Source of the DNA: Bacteroidia bacterium
GTDB taxonomy: Bacteria; Bacteroidota; Bacteroidia; NS11-12g; UBA9320
DNA: 64,000 nucleotides
Direction of reading: 5' to 3'
Assembly: GCA_020053795.1 (NCBI GenBank)
Contig: JAGVMN010000026.1
Location: 1 to 64,000, forward strand
Positions 53,145 to 62,364 of this stretch are shown here, piece by piece. Both the position numbers and the translations under genes were made by a program. The notes beneath the pieces are model-generated. The model did not search any database and was not told where the DNA came from. It worked only from the letters and a program-made list of their open reading frames with translations. Positions within the stretch are counted from its first letter, which is position 1. Each line of letters starts with the position of its first letter.

Positions 53145-54074
53145 TTAATTTTTCTCAGGTATTTGTTTGGTGATTTGTATAATGCCCTGTTTATAAGATG
53201 TCGTTTTAAAATCGAAATGCTTGTCAAACTTACTGCAATCAAACAGATAGTCATTCTCAAACTGATATATCATCTCACTGAATTCTGAGATTACGGGGTT
53301 AAAGATTCCAGCCATAGTTAGCATCCATCTTTTAAGAACAATATAGTCAGGGTCAATGTCAAAAATTTCCGAAAAAAGGTTGATGAATTCTTCTCCGCTC
53401 ATCACATTTTTATCTGTTGGCAAATGCCATATCTGATTATAAGATGATGGGGTATTTCCGAGAAGGGCAGTAGCCGATCCCGCATCCCGGGTATAAGTGA
53501 AGGAGTGTTTCACCTGGTCATTAATCAACCATTGGGCTCTCTTGTTTCTAATCAAATTTCGTAAAATGAGCAAGTTGATAAAACTCTTGCGGGCATTCGG
53601 GCCATAATAATCAGCACAACGTGCAATGAGTACTCTTAGTTTTCCGGATTCAACCAAGTCCATTAGATTGTCAACCATTCTCGCTCTCAAAAGGCCTTTT
53701 TCACTGTTTGGGTTCATTGGTGTTTCTTCTGTCATCCATCCCTGAACCCTACCATACATATAAACGTTGTCAAAAAATACCAGACTTGCATTGGTTTGAA
53801 AACAAGCCTCGGCCACGTTTTGGATAATTAAAGGCCAATCTCTTTGCCATATTTCGAGGTTGTATCTTAGGCCAACGGTAAGATAAACAACCTCAGACCC
53901 CTCAACTGCTGCCATTGTTTGTGCAAAGTCTGTTAGGTCTGCTACAAAAAGCTCGTCACCAGGGTTAACCGGCAAAGGGTTACGGCTGACCAACCTTATT
54001 TCAGAAGTATATTGAGTTAAACTTCCGGCCAGTTCTGTGGCTATAATGCCATTAGCTCCTAAAATGGTTTGCAT
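53145..54074 (-). CDS. NAD-dependent epimerase/dehydratase (extended SDR)
   Basis: QTILGANGIIATELAGSL, VYLTVGL, DNVYMYGRVQGWMTEETPMNP. Confidence 0.85.
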   Translation of the reverse strand: MQTILGANGIIATELAGSLTQYTSEIRLVSRNPLPVNPGDELFVADLTDFAQTMAAVEGSEVVYLTVGLRYNLEIWQRDWPLIIQNVAEACFQTNASLVFFDNVYMYGRVQGWMTEETPMNPNSEKGLLRARMVDNLMDLVESGKLRVLIARCADYYGPNARKSFINLLILRNLIRNKRAQWLINDQVKHSFTYTRDAGSATALLGNTPSSYNQIWHLPTDKNVMSGEEFINLFSEIFDIDPDYIVLKRWMLTMAGIFNPVISEFSEMIYQFENDYLFDCSKFDKHFDFKTTSYKQGIIQITKQIPEKN

Positions 54075-54230
54075 TAAATTATTTTGATGGGCGAAAATAA
54101 GGTTAAAAAGCTTTTGACGAATTGAAGTTGAAATTGAGATAACAGAAATTAGGGTTTTGCCAGGTTAGTATCAGGTGAAAGATGAATGAATGCAATTACA
54201 AAAGTTAAAAATAAGAATTTAAGCCTATCG

Positions 54231-55469
54231 CTATTCATCCCTCAAAGCATCCACTGGCTTAATGCGAACCGCCCTTTGGGCCGGAAGAATTCCGGCTAAT
54301 ACGCCACAAACAACTAAAATGACCAATGAAGTAAAAGCCGTTTTTAATGCCACTTCCGGATTTTGAAAAAACTGACTGCCAATGCCCATTGAACTGACCG
54401 CCGCCAATAACCAAATGCCTAAAACCATGCCCAGATAGCCAGCCAATGTGGTTAGGGTAACGGATTCCAAAATAACCTGAATAATGATGGACCATGGTTT
54501 TGCCCCTATTGCCCTTTTAATCCCAAATTCCTTAGTACGTTCTTTGATCACCACCAACATAATATTACTCACTCCGATGACCCCTGCCAGCAAAGTCATC
54601 AATCCCACAAACCAAGCCACAAAGTTTACCGCTTTGAAAACCATTTCCATGCTCGAAAATTTCTCATCGGCATTGAAACTTCCAAAGGCCCGGTCATCAT
54701 CCGGATGAACCTGATACTTTCGGGCTAATACCGTTCGGATCTTTGATTCTACCACTGCTCCACTTGAGTTTGGCCTACAAGTTAAAGCGAACCATCCGAT
54801 TTCATTACCCATATTAAAAGCTCTCTGAAAGGTGGAAAAAGGTATGAAAATAGTCTGTTCATCCCTTTCGGCCTGATCACCTGATTTTTTCGTATGAAAC
54901 TTACCTACCACCTGAAAATATACCCCATTAATTTTAATGTTTTTTCCAAGACAGGTTTCTCCCTCAAAGAGCACATCGGCCACTCTTTTACCGATAATGG
55001 CTATCTTTCTACTGAGATCTATGTCGTTGTTGTTGATGAATCGGCCGGTGTCTATAAATACCTGATTGATCAATTGAATTTCGGGGTAATCGCCGTTAAC
55101 AGAAAAGGCTCCGGTCTTATTGTTATATGTGACATTGTTGCCACCCATATAGCCACCCAATTGATTTCGAGGAGCCATCACATCAATTTCAGGCACCATG
55201 CGTCGCAGAAAATCTATATCAGCATTTTCGAAACTCATTCTTCGCCCTTTGGGCAAACCCTTATATGGCATAGAGGTAGCCTGTCCCCATAGATACACGC
55301 TGTTGGTTGCGAAACCGGTAAACATTCCCCGAACACCATTTTCCAATCCGCGACCTGAACCCAAAACAATCATGAGCATCAGCATGCCCCAACCCACGCC
55401 AAATGCCGTAAGGAAAGTTCGCAAAAGGTTTTTCCTCAGAGTATGATATATTTCGTTGATGCGATCCAA
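54231..55469 (-). CDS. MacB/FtsX-family ABC transporter permease
   Basis: LRKNLLRTFLTAFGVGWGMLMLMIVLGSGRG, GVIGVSNIMLVVIKERTKEFGIKRAIGAKPWSI, GILPAQRAVRIKPVDALRDE. Confidence 0.93.
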   Translation of the reverse strand: MDRINEIYHTLRKNLLRTFLTAFGVGWGMLMLMIVLGSGRGLENGVRGMFTGFATNSVYLWGQATSMPYKGLPKGRRMSFENADIDFLRRMVPEIDVMAPRNQLGGYMGGNNVTYNNKTGAFSVNGDYPEIQLINQVFIDTGRFINNNDIDLSRKIAIIGKRVADVLFEGETCLGKNIKINGVYFQVVGKFHTKKSGDQAERDEQTIFIPFSTFQRAFNMGNEIGWFALTCRPNSSGAVVESKIRTVLARKYQVHPDDDRAFGSFNADEKFSSMEMVFKAVNFVAWFVGLMTLLAGVIGVSNIMLVVIKERTKEFGIKRAIGAKPWSIIIQVILESVTLTTLAGYLGMVLGIWLLAAVSSMGIGSQFFQNPEVALKTAFTSLVILVVCGVLAGILPAQRAVRIKPVDALRDE

Positions 55470-55835
55470 AGCGGGCGTAAATGTACTTCGTCGGAAAATT
55501 AATCAGAATGGTTCTCGACCAACGTGATTGCTGTTTTGTTGTATTTTCTTAAACCATCAGCTTATTCCGGAGAATATTTAAACCCATTTTCATGTTGGTG
55601 TCATCTGTTTCAGAGGAATAAAGTACAGATTGATGAAAAGAAAATCGCTTCTGCCCATATTTATTAATGGTCTGATGTTCTATGTGGAATCTAGTGCAAA
55701 TACCAGACCGTAAAAAAGAGCATGATTGGAATCTTTGTGTGTTTCATCCCGACCATCAATGTTATTTACTTTCAGGCTGAAATACCCCGGTGCATCTTAG
55801 TATTTAAGGACAAACAAAAAATAATGAGTTGAATT

Positions 55836-57083
55836 TTAAACATTCACAGCCGTCAGTTTCTCGGCGTAATATTCACCTGCTTTCAGTTTGGTGGAAATTT
55901 CCTTGAAAGCCTGTATGGTTTCGGCCACATCTTTCAGTGTGTGAACCGCAGTCGGGATCAATCGGAGCATGATAACACCTTTTGGGACAACCGGATACAT
56001 CACTATCGAACAAAAGATGTGATAATTTTCCCTGAGATCGAAAGTGAGGTTGGCGGCTTCTGCCACAGTACCACTCAAAATTACAGGGGTAACCGGAGAT
56101 CGGGTAGTGCCGAGATTAAATCCCGCTTCGCGAAGACCACTTTGAAGAGCATTGACAATTTTCCAGAGATTTGCCTTCAATTCCGGACGTGTCTTTAGAA
56201 GCTCGAGTCTCTTTATTGCACCTACAACCAAAGGCATGGGTAGTGACTTCGCAAAAATCTGAGACCGCATATTGTATCTCAGGTAGTCAATTACATTCTT
56301 GTCCGAACTGATGAATGCCCCGATGCTTGCCATAGATTTGGCAAAGGTGGAGAAGTAAATGTCTATACCTTCCTGAACGTCTTGCTCTTCACCCGTTCCC
56401 GCACCTGTCTTACCCATAGTGCCAAAGCCATGGGCATCGTCCACCATCAATCTGAAATTATATTTCTTTTTCAGGTCAACAATCCCTTTCAGGTCACCCT
56501 GATTTCCACTCATTCCAAATACTCCTTCGGTGATCACAAGTATGGCACCCCCTGTTTCTGTAGCCATTTTGGTGGCTCGGCTCAATTGCTTTTCGAGGTT
56601 TTCCATGTTGTTGTGGGCATAGACGAATCTCTTGCCCTGATGTAAACGAACGCCATCAATAATGCAGGCATGTGATTCGGCATCGTAAACTATAATGTCA
56701 CGTCTGTCAACAAGGGCATCTATGGCAGACAAAATTCCCTGATAACCGAAATTCAGCAGAATGGTGTCCTCCTTATGTTCGAATTCTGAAAGTTCTTTTT
56801 CGAGTTGTTCGTGCAGGTCGGAGTTTCCGCTCATCATTCGGGCACCCATGGGGTATGCCAGACCATATTGGGCTGAAGCATCGGCATCGGCTTTCCGCAC
56901 CTCGGGGTGGTTGGCCAGGCCTATATAATTGTTAAGGCTCCAGGTGAGTCTTTCTTTTCCTCGGAACATCATTCTTGGAGCAATTTCTCCTTCCAGTTTT
57001 GGAAAGGTAAAATACCCGTGGGCTTCTTTGGCATGCATTCCCAAAGGCCCCATGTTCTTCACAATTTTCTCAAAAAGATCCAT
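55836..57083 (-). CDS. Alpha-oxoamine synthase family PLP enzyme (serine palmitoyltransferase/KBL-like)
   Basis: NNYIGLANHPEVRKAD, LMVDDAHGFGTMGKTGAGT, DIYFSTFAKSMASIGAF. Start at ATG 57083 (MDLFEK). Confidence 0.85.
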   Translation of the reverse strand: MDLFEKIVKNMGPLGMHAKEAHGYFTFPKLEGEIAPRMMFRGKERLTWSLNNYIGLANHPEVRKADADASAQYGLAYPMGARMMSGNSDLHEQLEKELSEFEHKEDTILLNFGYQGILSAIDALVDRRDIIVYDAESHACIIDGVRLHQGKRFVYAHNNMENLEKQLSRATKMATETGGAILVITEGVFGMSGNQGDLKGIVDLKKKYNFRLMVDDAHGFGTMGKTGAGTGEEQDVQEGIDIYFSTFAKSMASIGAFISSDKNVIDYLRYNMRSQIFAKSLPMPLVVGAIKRLELLKTRPELKANLWKIVNALQSGLREAGFNLGTTRSPVTPVILSGTVAEAANLTFDLRENYHIFCSIVMYPVVPKGVIMLRLIPTAVHTLKDVAETIQAFKEISTKLKAGEYYAEKLTAVNV

Positions 57084-57343
57084 TTCTAAAATTTTCGGCA
57101 AAAGTAGATAAAGGGAATTAGGCAATCAAGTGACAATATCCTAAAGAATTCAGAAATTGTCCATGCCAGATTGAAATTGGGTTTGATGTTAGAGAATTGA
57201 TATGGCTGCTTCCCAATATACAAGATGTTTTAATGACTTTCCTTTAAGTGCTTTCTTTTTTCTTGATGTTGGGAAATGGTACATTGGCATTTTGTGTCCA
57301 CAATTCTCCGTGCCTCCGTGAGAAAAAAAACCGTCAAATTTCT

Positions 57344-58168
57344 CTAACGAATCAAGTTTCCGCTCATTAGTTTTTTTTGCAAACCGGTGGGCAACAACCG
57401 CCAGAAAATAGAATCGAAAAACGAAAGCAATCTTCCGTTGATGGTCTTTGCGTCAGCCAAACTTTTCTGTTCTCTAAAATATTCCTTCAGGTCTCCCGAC
57501 ATCCGATCAGGATGGATGCGTGCACCGGAGAGATATTGGTCGAGCATCCAAAGTTTGTATTTTGTGGCAAAGCTTTTCCAGATTAAGAAATCGCCGGCCA
57601 TTTGACATTTTCTCAGGTCTTCAAAATTTAAAGCCTGCAAAAGATTGCTTCGCCAAAAAGTTGATTCCTGTTGTATGAAAGGCAGGACTGGACCGTAAAA
57701 TCCTTGTTTGATTAATGAGCTTCTATACGGCCCGGGCATTTTGTTGTAATAAACTGTTCCGTCAGGCCTCAAAGATTGGGGTATTCCTGTGAGCCAATTG
57801 ACATCCGGTTTGGAATCAAAAACCTTGCTGACTGCTTCAAATGCACCCGGGGAAAATAGATCATCAGCATTGAGGTAACAAACGATGTCACCCGTCACCT
57901 GTGAAAAACCATTTGCCAGTGCATCATACATGCCGCTGTCCGACTCCTGATAAACGATTAGTGTAAGAGCGTTGCAGTTTATTTTGAATTCACCGGTTTG
58001 CAATTGTCTCTGATATTCCAGGGCCAGTTCGTAGCTGCCATCTGTACTTCCGCCATCCATCACGAGGAATTCTATTTCGAAATTCCCACTCTGACTCAAA
58101 ATGGATTCAATACAATGTTCAAACCATGCAATCCCATTTATAACGGGCGTAATGACGCTGCATTTCAT
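57344..58168 (-). CDS. Family 2 glycosyltransferase
   Basis: CSVITPVINGIAWFEHCIESILSQ, FLVMDGGSTDGSYE, YLNADDLFSPGAF. Confidence 0.92.
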   Translation of the reverse strand: MKCSVITPVINGIAWFEHCIESILSQSGNFEIEFLVMDGGSTDGSYELALEYQRQLQTGEFKINCNALTLIVYQESDSGMYDALANGFSQVTGDIVCYLNADDLFSPGAFEAVSKVFDSKPDVNWLTGIPQSLRPDGTVYYNKMPGPYRSSLIKQGFYGPVLPFIQQESTFWRSNLLQALNFEDLRKCQMAGDFLIWKSFATKYKLWMLDQYLSGARIHPDRMSGDLKEYFREQKSLADAKTINGRLLSFFDSIFWRLLPTGLQKKLMSGNLIR

Positions 58169-59061
58169 GATTCTTTCAAGTCTAAAAAAGCTCCCTGATT
58201 CATCATTACCTTTCGATTACCGGCAATCACAGGCCAAAGGTAAATCAGTCTGAAGAAGGAATATCCATAAACAAAACCTTCGCGAAACTTACCCCTGATG
58301 GTGGCAACCAGAATGCTTTTTATCAATGAGAAAAGCACCGATGTAATATTTTCTGGATGCTCGGGATGCAGGCATTTGGTCAGGCAAAAAGACGAAGTCA
58401 CACGACCCCATTTTGTCAGGTTGGATTGATAATCGCCTTCAGGCTTATTGTGTATGACTGAAGCTTTGGTTGAAATACCGATTTTGTAACCCTGATGAAT
58501 GGCTCTTTGGCAATAGTTCAAATCTTCGCCGTACATAAAAAAGATGGGGTTGAATCCGCCAATCTCTTTTACCGCTTTAAGATTCATAAGCCAGCAGGCT
58601 GCGTTGACAAAAGGAACTTCAATCAATCCCTGATCTTCGGTCAAAGAAATATTCAGCCGATCACAATTCTTCTTGAATTCATATTCAAGGTTACCATTTG
58701 CAGTTTTGTGTAATGGTGAAACCAAAGCAAGTCTTGGATTTTCGATAAAACATGCTATTAATTCTGAAATCATGTCGGCATTGATCTCTGTATCCTGATT
58801 AAGCAAAAACAAATAGTTTATGTTTTGCCGTATCGCTTCTTCAATCATTTGATTGGCAGCTACACCGAATCCTTTGTTTCCGTAACTGATAATCAACTTA
58901 ACGCCTCTTGGTGTTTCTAAAAGCCAATCCTTAGTTCCATCTTTTGAAGCATTATCGGAAACCATGATATCTGTGATTCCCGCCTTCCTTACCGATTCAA
59001 TACAATCTTTGAGGAAAGAAAGCCCGTTGTGCGAAACTATAGCCACTCTCAGTTTTTTCAT
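58165..59061 (-). CDS. Family 2 glycosyltransferase (rhamnosyltransferase-like)
   Basis: VSHNGLSFLKDCIESVRKAGITDIMVSDNASKDGT, LLNQDTEI, FFMYGEDLNYCQRAIHQGYKI. Confidence 0.92.
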   Translation of the reverse strand: MKKLRVAIVSHNGLSFLKDCIESVRKAGITDIMVSDNASKDGTKDWLLETPRGVKLIISYGNKGFGVAANQMIEEAIRQNINYLFLLNQDTEINADMISELIACFIENPRLALVSPLHKTANGNLEYEFKKNCDRLNISLTEDQGLIEVPFVNAACWLMNLKAVKEIGGFNPIFFMYGEDLNYCQRAIHQGYKIGISTKASVIHNKPEGDYQSNLTKWGRVTSSFCLTKCLHPEHPENITSVLFSLIKSILVATIRGKFREGFVYGYSFFRLIYLWPVIAGNRKVMMNQGAFLDLKES

Positions 59062-59975
59062 AGCATGTTAATGGCCATATAAAAAAAATCCTTCCATCCG
59101 TTTAAGGTCTTCCACTCACTAAGTCTGAACCACATGGAGGCAAACTTCGTGAAATAATTTATCGCCCATTTATTCTCCTGAATCATTCCCTTCAAAAATG
59201 CCCTGAAATGGAGATATCTGGCCTTTTCTATTTCAACAAACCACTTAGACCCAAAGTGCTTTTTCATGGCCTCATATAGCCTTTCATGGTATTCATAAAT
59301 TTTCTCGGGAGTGTTTGTTTTGGAAATACTGCCACGATGTATCCTATAAACCGAAAACATCTGATCGAAACAATAAACAGGGCCATTCTGAGCTAAGAGT
59401 GTGTAAACGATTTTGTCGTTGGAAATGGTTCCCTTGAAAATGTCGGGAAGTGGTTCCAGAGCCGATCTTCTAAAAACCAGCGTTCCGATCTGAAAAGGCG
59501 GAACGCCAAATAAGTCCTTCAATTCATAATCGGTCTTTGGAAGTTTGTTATAGTCACCTTCAAACTTTTCAGTTTCTTCATTATAGACTTTCGAAAGTCC
59601 GGCACAAGCCACATAGTTTTCATGAATTTGAAGAAAATCAATTTGCATTTTGAGTTTCTCAGGGTGATTCCAATAGTCATCCCCTTCCAGAATGGCTATA
59701 TATTCGGCAGTGCATTTGGCCATGATATTTTGAAGTGAACCATAGGTGTCTAAATTCGTTGGATTTCGATGATGAGATATTCTATCCGGATATTTTTGAA
59801 TGAACCCTTTTATTAATTCGCCAGTGGAATCAGTTGATGCATCGTCGGAAACCAATACCCGAAACGCCATTTCATTTTTTTGCTCCAAAACACTTTCGAT
59901 TGCCTGAGCGATATACTTTTCGGCATTGTAGGCAAGGATAACAACATCTAAGGTGGCTAGTGTTTTTAAGGTCAA
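59058..59975 (-). CDS. Family 2 glycosyltransferase
   Basis: DVVILAYNAEKYIAQAIESVLEQ, VLVSDDASTDSTGELI, AILEGDDYWNHPEKL. Confidence 0.93.
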   Translation of the reverse strand: MTLKTLATLDVVILAYNAEKYIAQAIESVLEQKNEMAFRVLVSDDASTDSTGELIKGFIQKYPDRISHHRNPTNLDTYGSLQNIMAKCTAEYIAILEGDDYWNHPEKLKMQIDFLQIHENYVACAGLSKVYNEETEKFEGDYNKLPKTDYELKDLFGVPPFQIGTLVFRRSALEPLPDIFKGTISNDKIVYTLLAQNGPVYCFDQMFSVYRIHRGSISKTNTPEKIYEYHERLYEAMKKHFGSKWFVEIEKARYLHFRAFLKGMIQENKWAINYFTKFASMWFRLSEWKTLNGWKDFFYMAINML

Positions 59976-60019
59976 TGGTTCTAAAAAAAGAATCTGTGCG
60001 AAAATAGTGGAATGGATTG

Positions 60020-60362
60020 GTTAATGGTTAATGGTGAATGGTTAATGGTTAATGGTGAATGGTTAATGGTTAATGGTGAATGGTGAATGGTTAATGGTGA
60101 ATGGTGAATGGTGAATGGTGAATGGTTAATGGTTAATGGTGAATGGTGAATGGTTAATGGTTAATGGTGAATGGTGAATGGTTAATGGTTAATGGTTAAT
60201 GGTTAATGGTTAATGGTTAATGGTGAATGGTTAATGGTTAATGGTGAATGGTGAATGGTTAATGGTTAATGGTGAATGGTGAATGGTTAATGGTGAATGG
60301 TTAATGGTTAATGGTGAATGGTGAATGGTGAATGGTGAATGGTTAATGGTGAATGGTTAATG
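60020..60362. repeat. 49-unit perfect heptanucleotide tandem array with two alternating variants (GTTAATG/GTGAATG)
   Basis: 343 bp = 49 x 7; 26 GTTAATG and 23 GTGAATG units, no other variants and no indels. Confidence 0.98.
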
Positions 60363-60725
60363 GAAAGGCGTTCGAGCTATTTGAAAAATCTGATCTTGGT
60401 CTTATTATTATGGTCACCGTATTATTGTTAAAGCCGATCAAGGTCTATGAACTTGGTTTTTTTGGTACTTAATTTTCGCCACACCACTTTTCCGTGATTG
60501 ACTTACAATCAAATTACTGGTCTTTAAATCATTCAAAATTGATCATAGGCTTTTGTTTCTTTAAAATTCCGAGAATTGTCAAATTGAACAATAAAGATTA
60601 ATGAGGATCATCAGTCCGATAAAATTTCATGGCCAGAATCACATGTTATATTTCTCAACAAATATTTTTCATCATATTGAGGATAGCAGAATTTTTATAG
60701 CTTCGCGACCAAATAAAAAAAAGCC

Positions 60726-61832
60726 TTGATTCTCGGAGTTCTTAAAGAAACAAAAGCCCACGAAAACAGAGTTGCCCTGACACCAACAGCAGTGAAAACC
60801 CTTTGCGGAAAAGGATACAACTGCCTAGTGCAAAACGGAGCCGGAGAAGCTTCCTCGTTTTCGGATACTGACTATGCAGATGCAGGTGCCAAAATGGTTT
60901 CCAATGCGGATGGAGTGGTAAAAGAAGCAGCAGTCATTCTAAAAATCAACCCGCCTGACAACACTGAAATAGGTTTGTTGTCCAATGGAAAAACGTGGAT
61001 CAGCATTTTGCAGCACCGTATCAATGGGGAACTCATTTCTCAGATTGCTGCTAAAGGTTCTACCGCCATTTCTATGGATGCCATTCCGCGTATTTCAAGG
61101 GCACAAAGCATGGACGTGTTGAGTTCTCAGGGAAATCTTGCCGGTTATAAAGCCGTTATCCTCGGAGCCAACGAAATGCCGAAAATATTCCCGATGCTGA
61201 TGACCGCCGCCGGAACAGTAAAGCCAGCCAGGGTTTTAATTTTTGGTGTGGGTGTAGCGGGCTTGCAGGCCATTGCCACCGCCAAAAGACTCGGAGCTAT
61301 TGTAGAGGCGACCGACGTAAGAATGGAAACCAAAGAACAGGCAGAATCACTCGGAGCAAAGTTTATCACGGTTGAAGGAGAAGGTGTCAGCACAGCAGGC
61401 GGATATGCAACTGAAGTATCGGCGGATTATCTTCAAAAACAGAAGGAAGCCGTCAACAAATCATTGCGATTGGCAGATTTGGTAATCACCACGGCTCAGG
61501 TTCAGGGTAAAAAAGCCCCGGTGCTCATATCGGAAGAACAGGTTGCCCTGATGAAAATGGGCTCTGTGATTGTAGATATGGCTGTTGAGCAAGGCGGAAA
61601 TTGTGCTTTGAGCGAACCCGGAAAAAACATCATTAAAAACGGTGTTAAGATAGTCGGACCGATTAATCTGCCCTCAACTTTAGCCAATAATGCCAGTGAA
61701 CTGTACGCCCGAAACCTGATTACGTTCCTCACACATATTTCAACCTCGGAATGCTTCTCCTATAACATGGAGGACGAAATTATCCGGGAAACACTCATTA
61801 TCCGCGACGGCAATATTCTAATTAACAGCTAA
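60726..61832 (+). CDS. pntA: NAD(P) transhydrogenase subunit alpha, part 1 (TTG start)
   Basis: GVLKETKAHENRVALTPTAVKTL, RISRAQSMDVLSSQGNLAGYKAVI, VLIFGVGVAGLQAIATAKRLGAIVEATDVR. Confidence 0.94.
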   Translation: MILGVLKETKAHENRVALTPTAVKTLCGKGYNCLVQNGAGEASSFSDTDYADAGAKMVSNADGVVKEAAVILKINPPDNTEIGLLSNGKTWISILQHRINGELISQIAAKGSTAISMDAIPRISRAQSMDVLSSQGNLAGYKAVILGANEMPKIFPMLMTAAGTVKPARVLIFGVGVAGLQAIATAKRLGAIVEATDVRMETKEQAESLGAKFITVEGEGVSTAGGYATEVSADYLQKQKEAVNKSLRLADLVITTAQVQGKKAPVLISEEQVALMKMGSVIVDMAVEQGGNCALSEPGKNIIKNGVKIVGPINLPSTLANNASELYARNLITFLTHISTSECFSYNMEDEIIRETLIIRDGNILINS

Positions 61833-61837
61833 ACATT

Positions 61838-62146
61838 ATGAACCAGATATTAGATTTTTTAGGCGAGAACATGGAGATGATTTACATCCTCATTCTTTCC
61901 ATATTTGTCGGGGTGGAAGTGATTGGTCATGTGCCATCTGTGCTTCACACGCCATTGATGTCCGGTGCCAATGCCATACACGGTGTGGTCATCATCGGTG
62001 CTATTATCGTCATGCAGAATGCAGAACCCGATAATGTCACAGCCATCACTCTCGGTTTCGTGTCGGTCTTTCTTGGCACCTTAAATGTGGTCGGCGGATT
62101 TGCCGTGACTGACCGAATGCTGGAAATGTTTAAGAAGAAGAAGTAA
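61838..62146 (+). CDS. NAD(P) transhydrogenase subunit alpha, part 2 (membrane)
   Basis: VGVEVIGHVPSVLHTPLMSGANAIHGVVIIGA. Confidence 0.94.
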   Translation: MNQILDFLGENMEMIYILILSIFVGVEVIGHVPSVLHTPLMSGANAIHGVVIIGAIIVMQNAEPDNVTAITLGFVSVFLGTLNVVGGFAVTDRMLEMFKKKK

Positions 62147-62147
62147 T

Positions 62148-62184
62148 CAATTTGAAAATGTGGCAATTTGAAAATTTGAAAATG
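62148..62184. repeat. TTTGAAAAT-type short direct repeats
   Basis: CAATTTGAAAATGTGGCAATTTGAAAATTTGAAAATG. Confidence 0.75.
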
Positions 62185-62250
62185 AAGGATTCTGTTAAAA
62201 CCCGTCATACGTATAACACCCAATCAACTTGTCAACTCAACTTCGACTTC

Positions 62251-62266
62251 CTTCGACTCCGCTCAG
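62251..62266. repeat. CTTCGACTCCGCTCAG 16-mer, copy 2
   Basis: Exact reverse complement of 50138-50153. Confidence 0.8.
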
Positions 62267-62289
62267 GAAACACCGCTCAGTTATCGCAT

Positions 62290-62353
62290 TCAACTCGTCA
62301 ACTTATCAACTCATCAACCAATAAACCTATCAACTAATAATCCTATCAACTCT
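62290..62353. repeat. Degenerate octamer tandem array (TCAACTNA-like, 8 units)
   Basis: TCAACTCG TCAACTTA TCAACTCA TCAACCAA TAAACCTA TCAACTAA TAATCCTA TCAACTCT; two more units at 62224-62239. Confidence 0.8.
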
Positions 62354-62364
62354 AAATAAGAAAC

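Noticed and set aside
60020-60362. CRISPR array
   Set aside because: Units are 7 bp and contiguous with no spacers; it is a tandem repeat.
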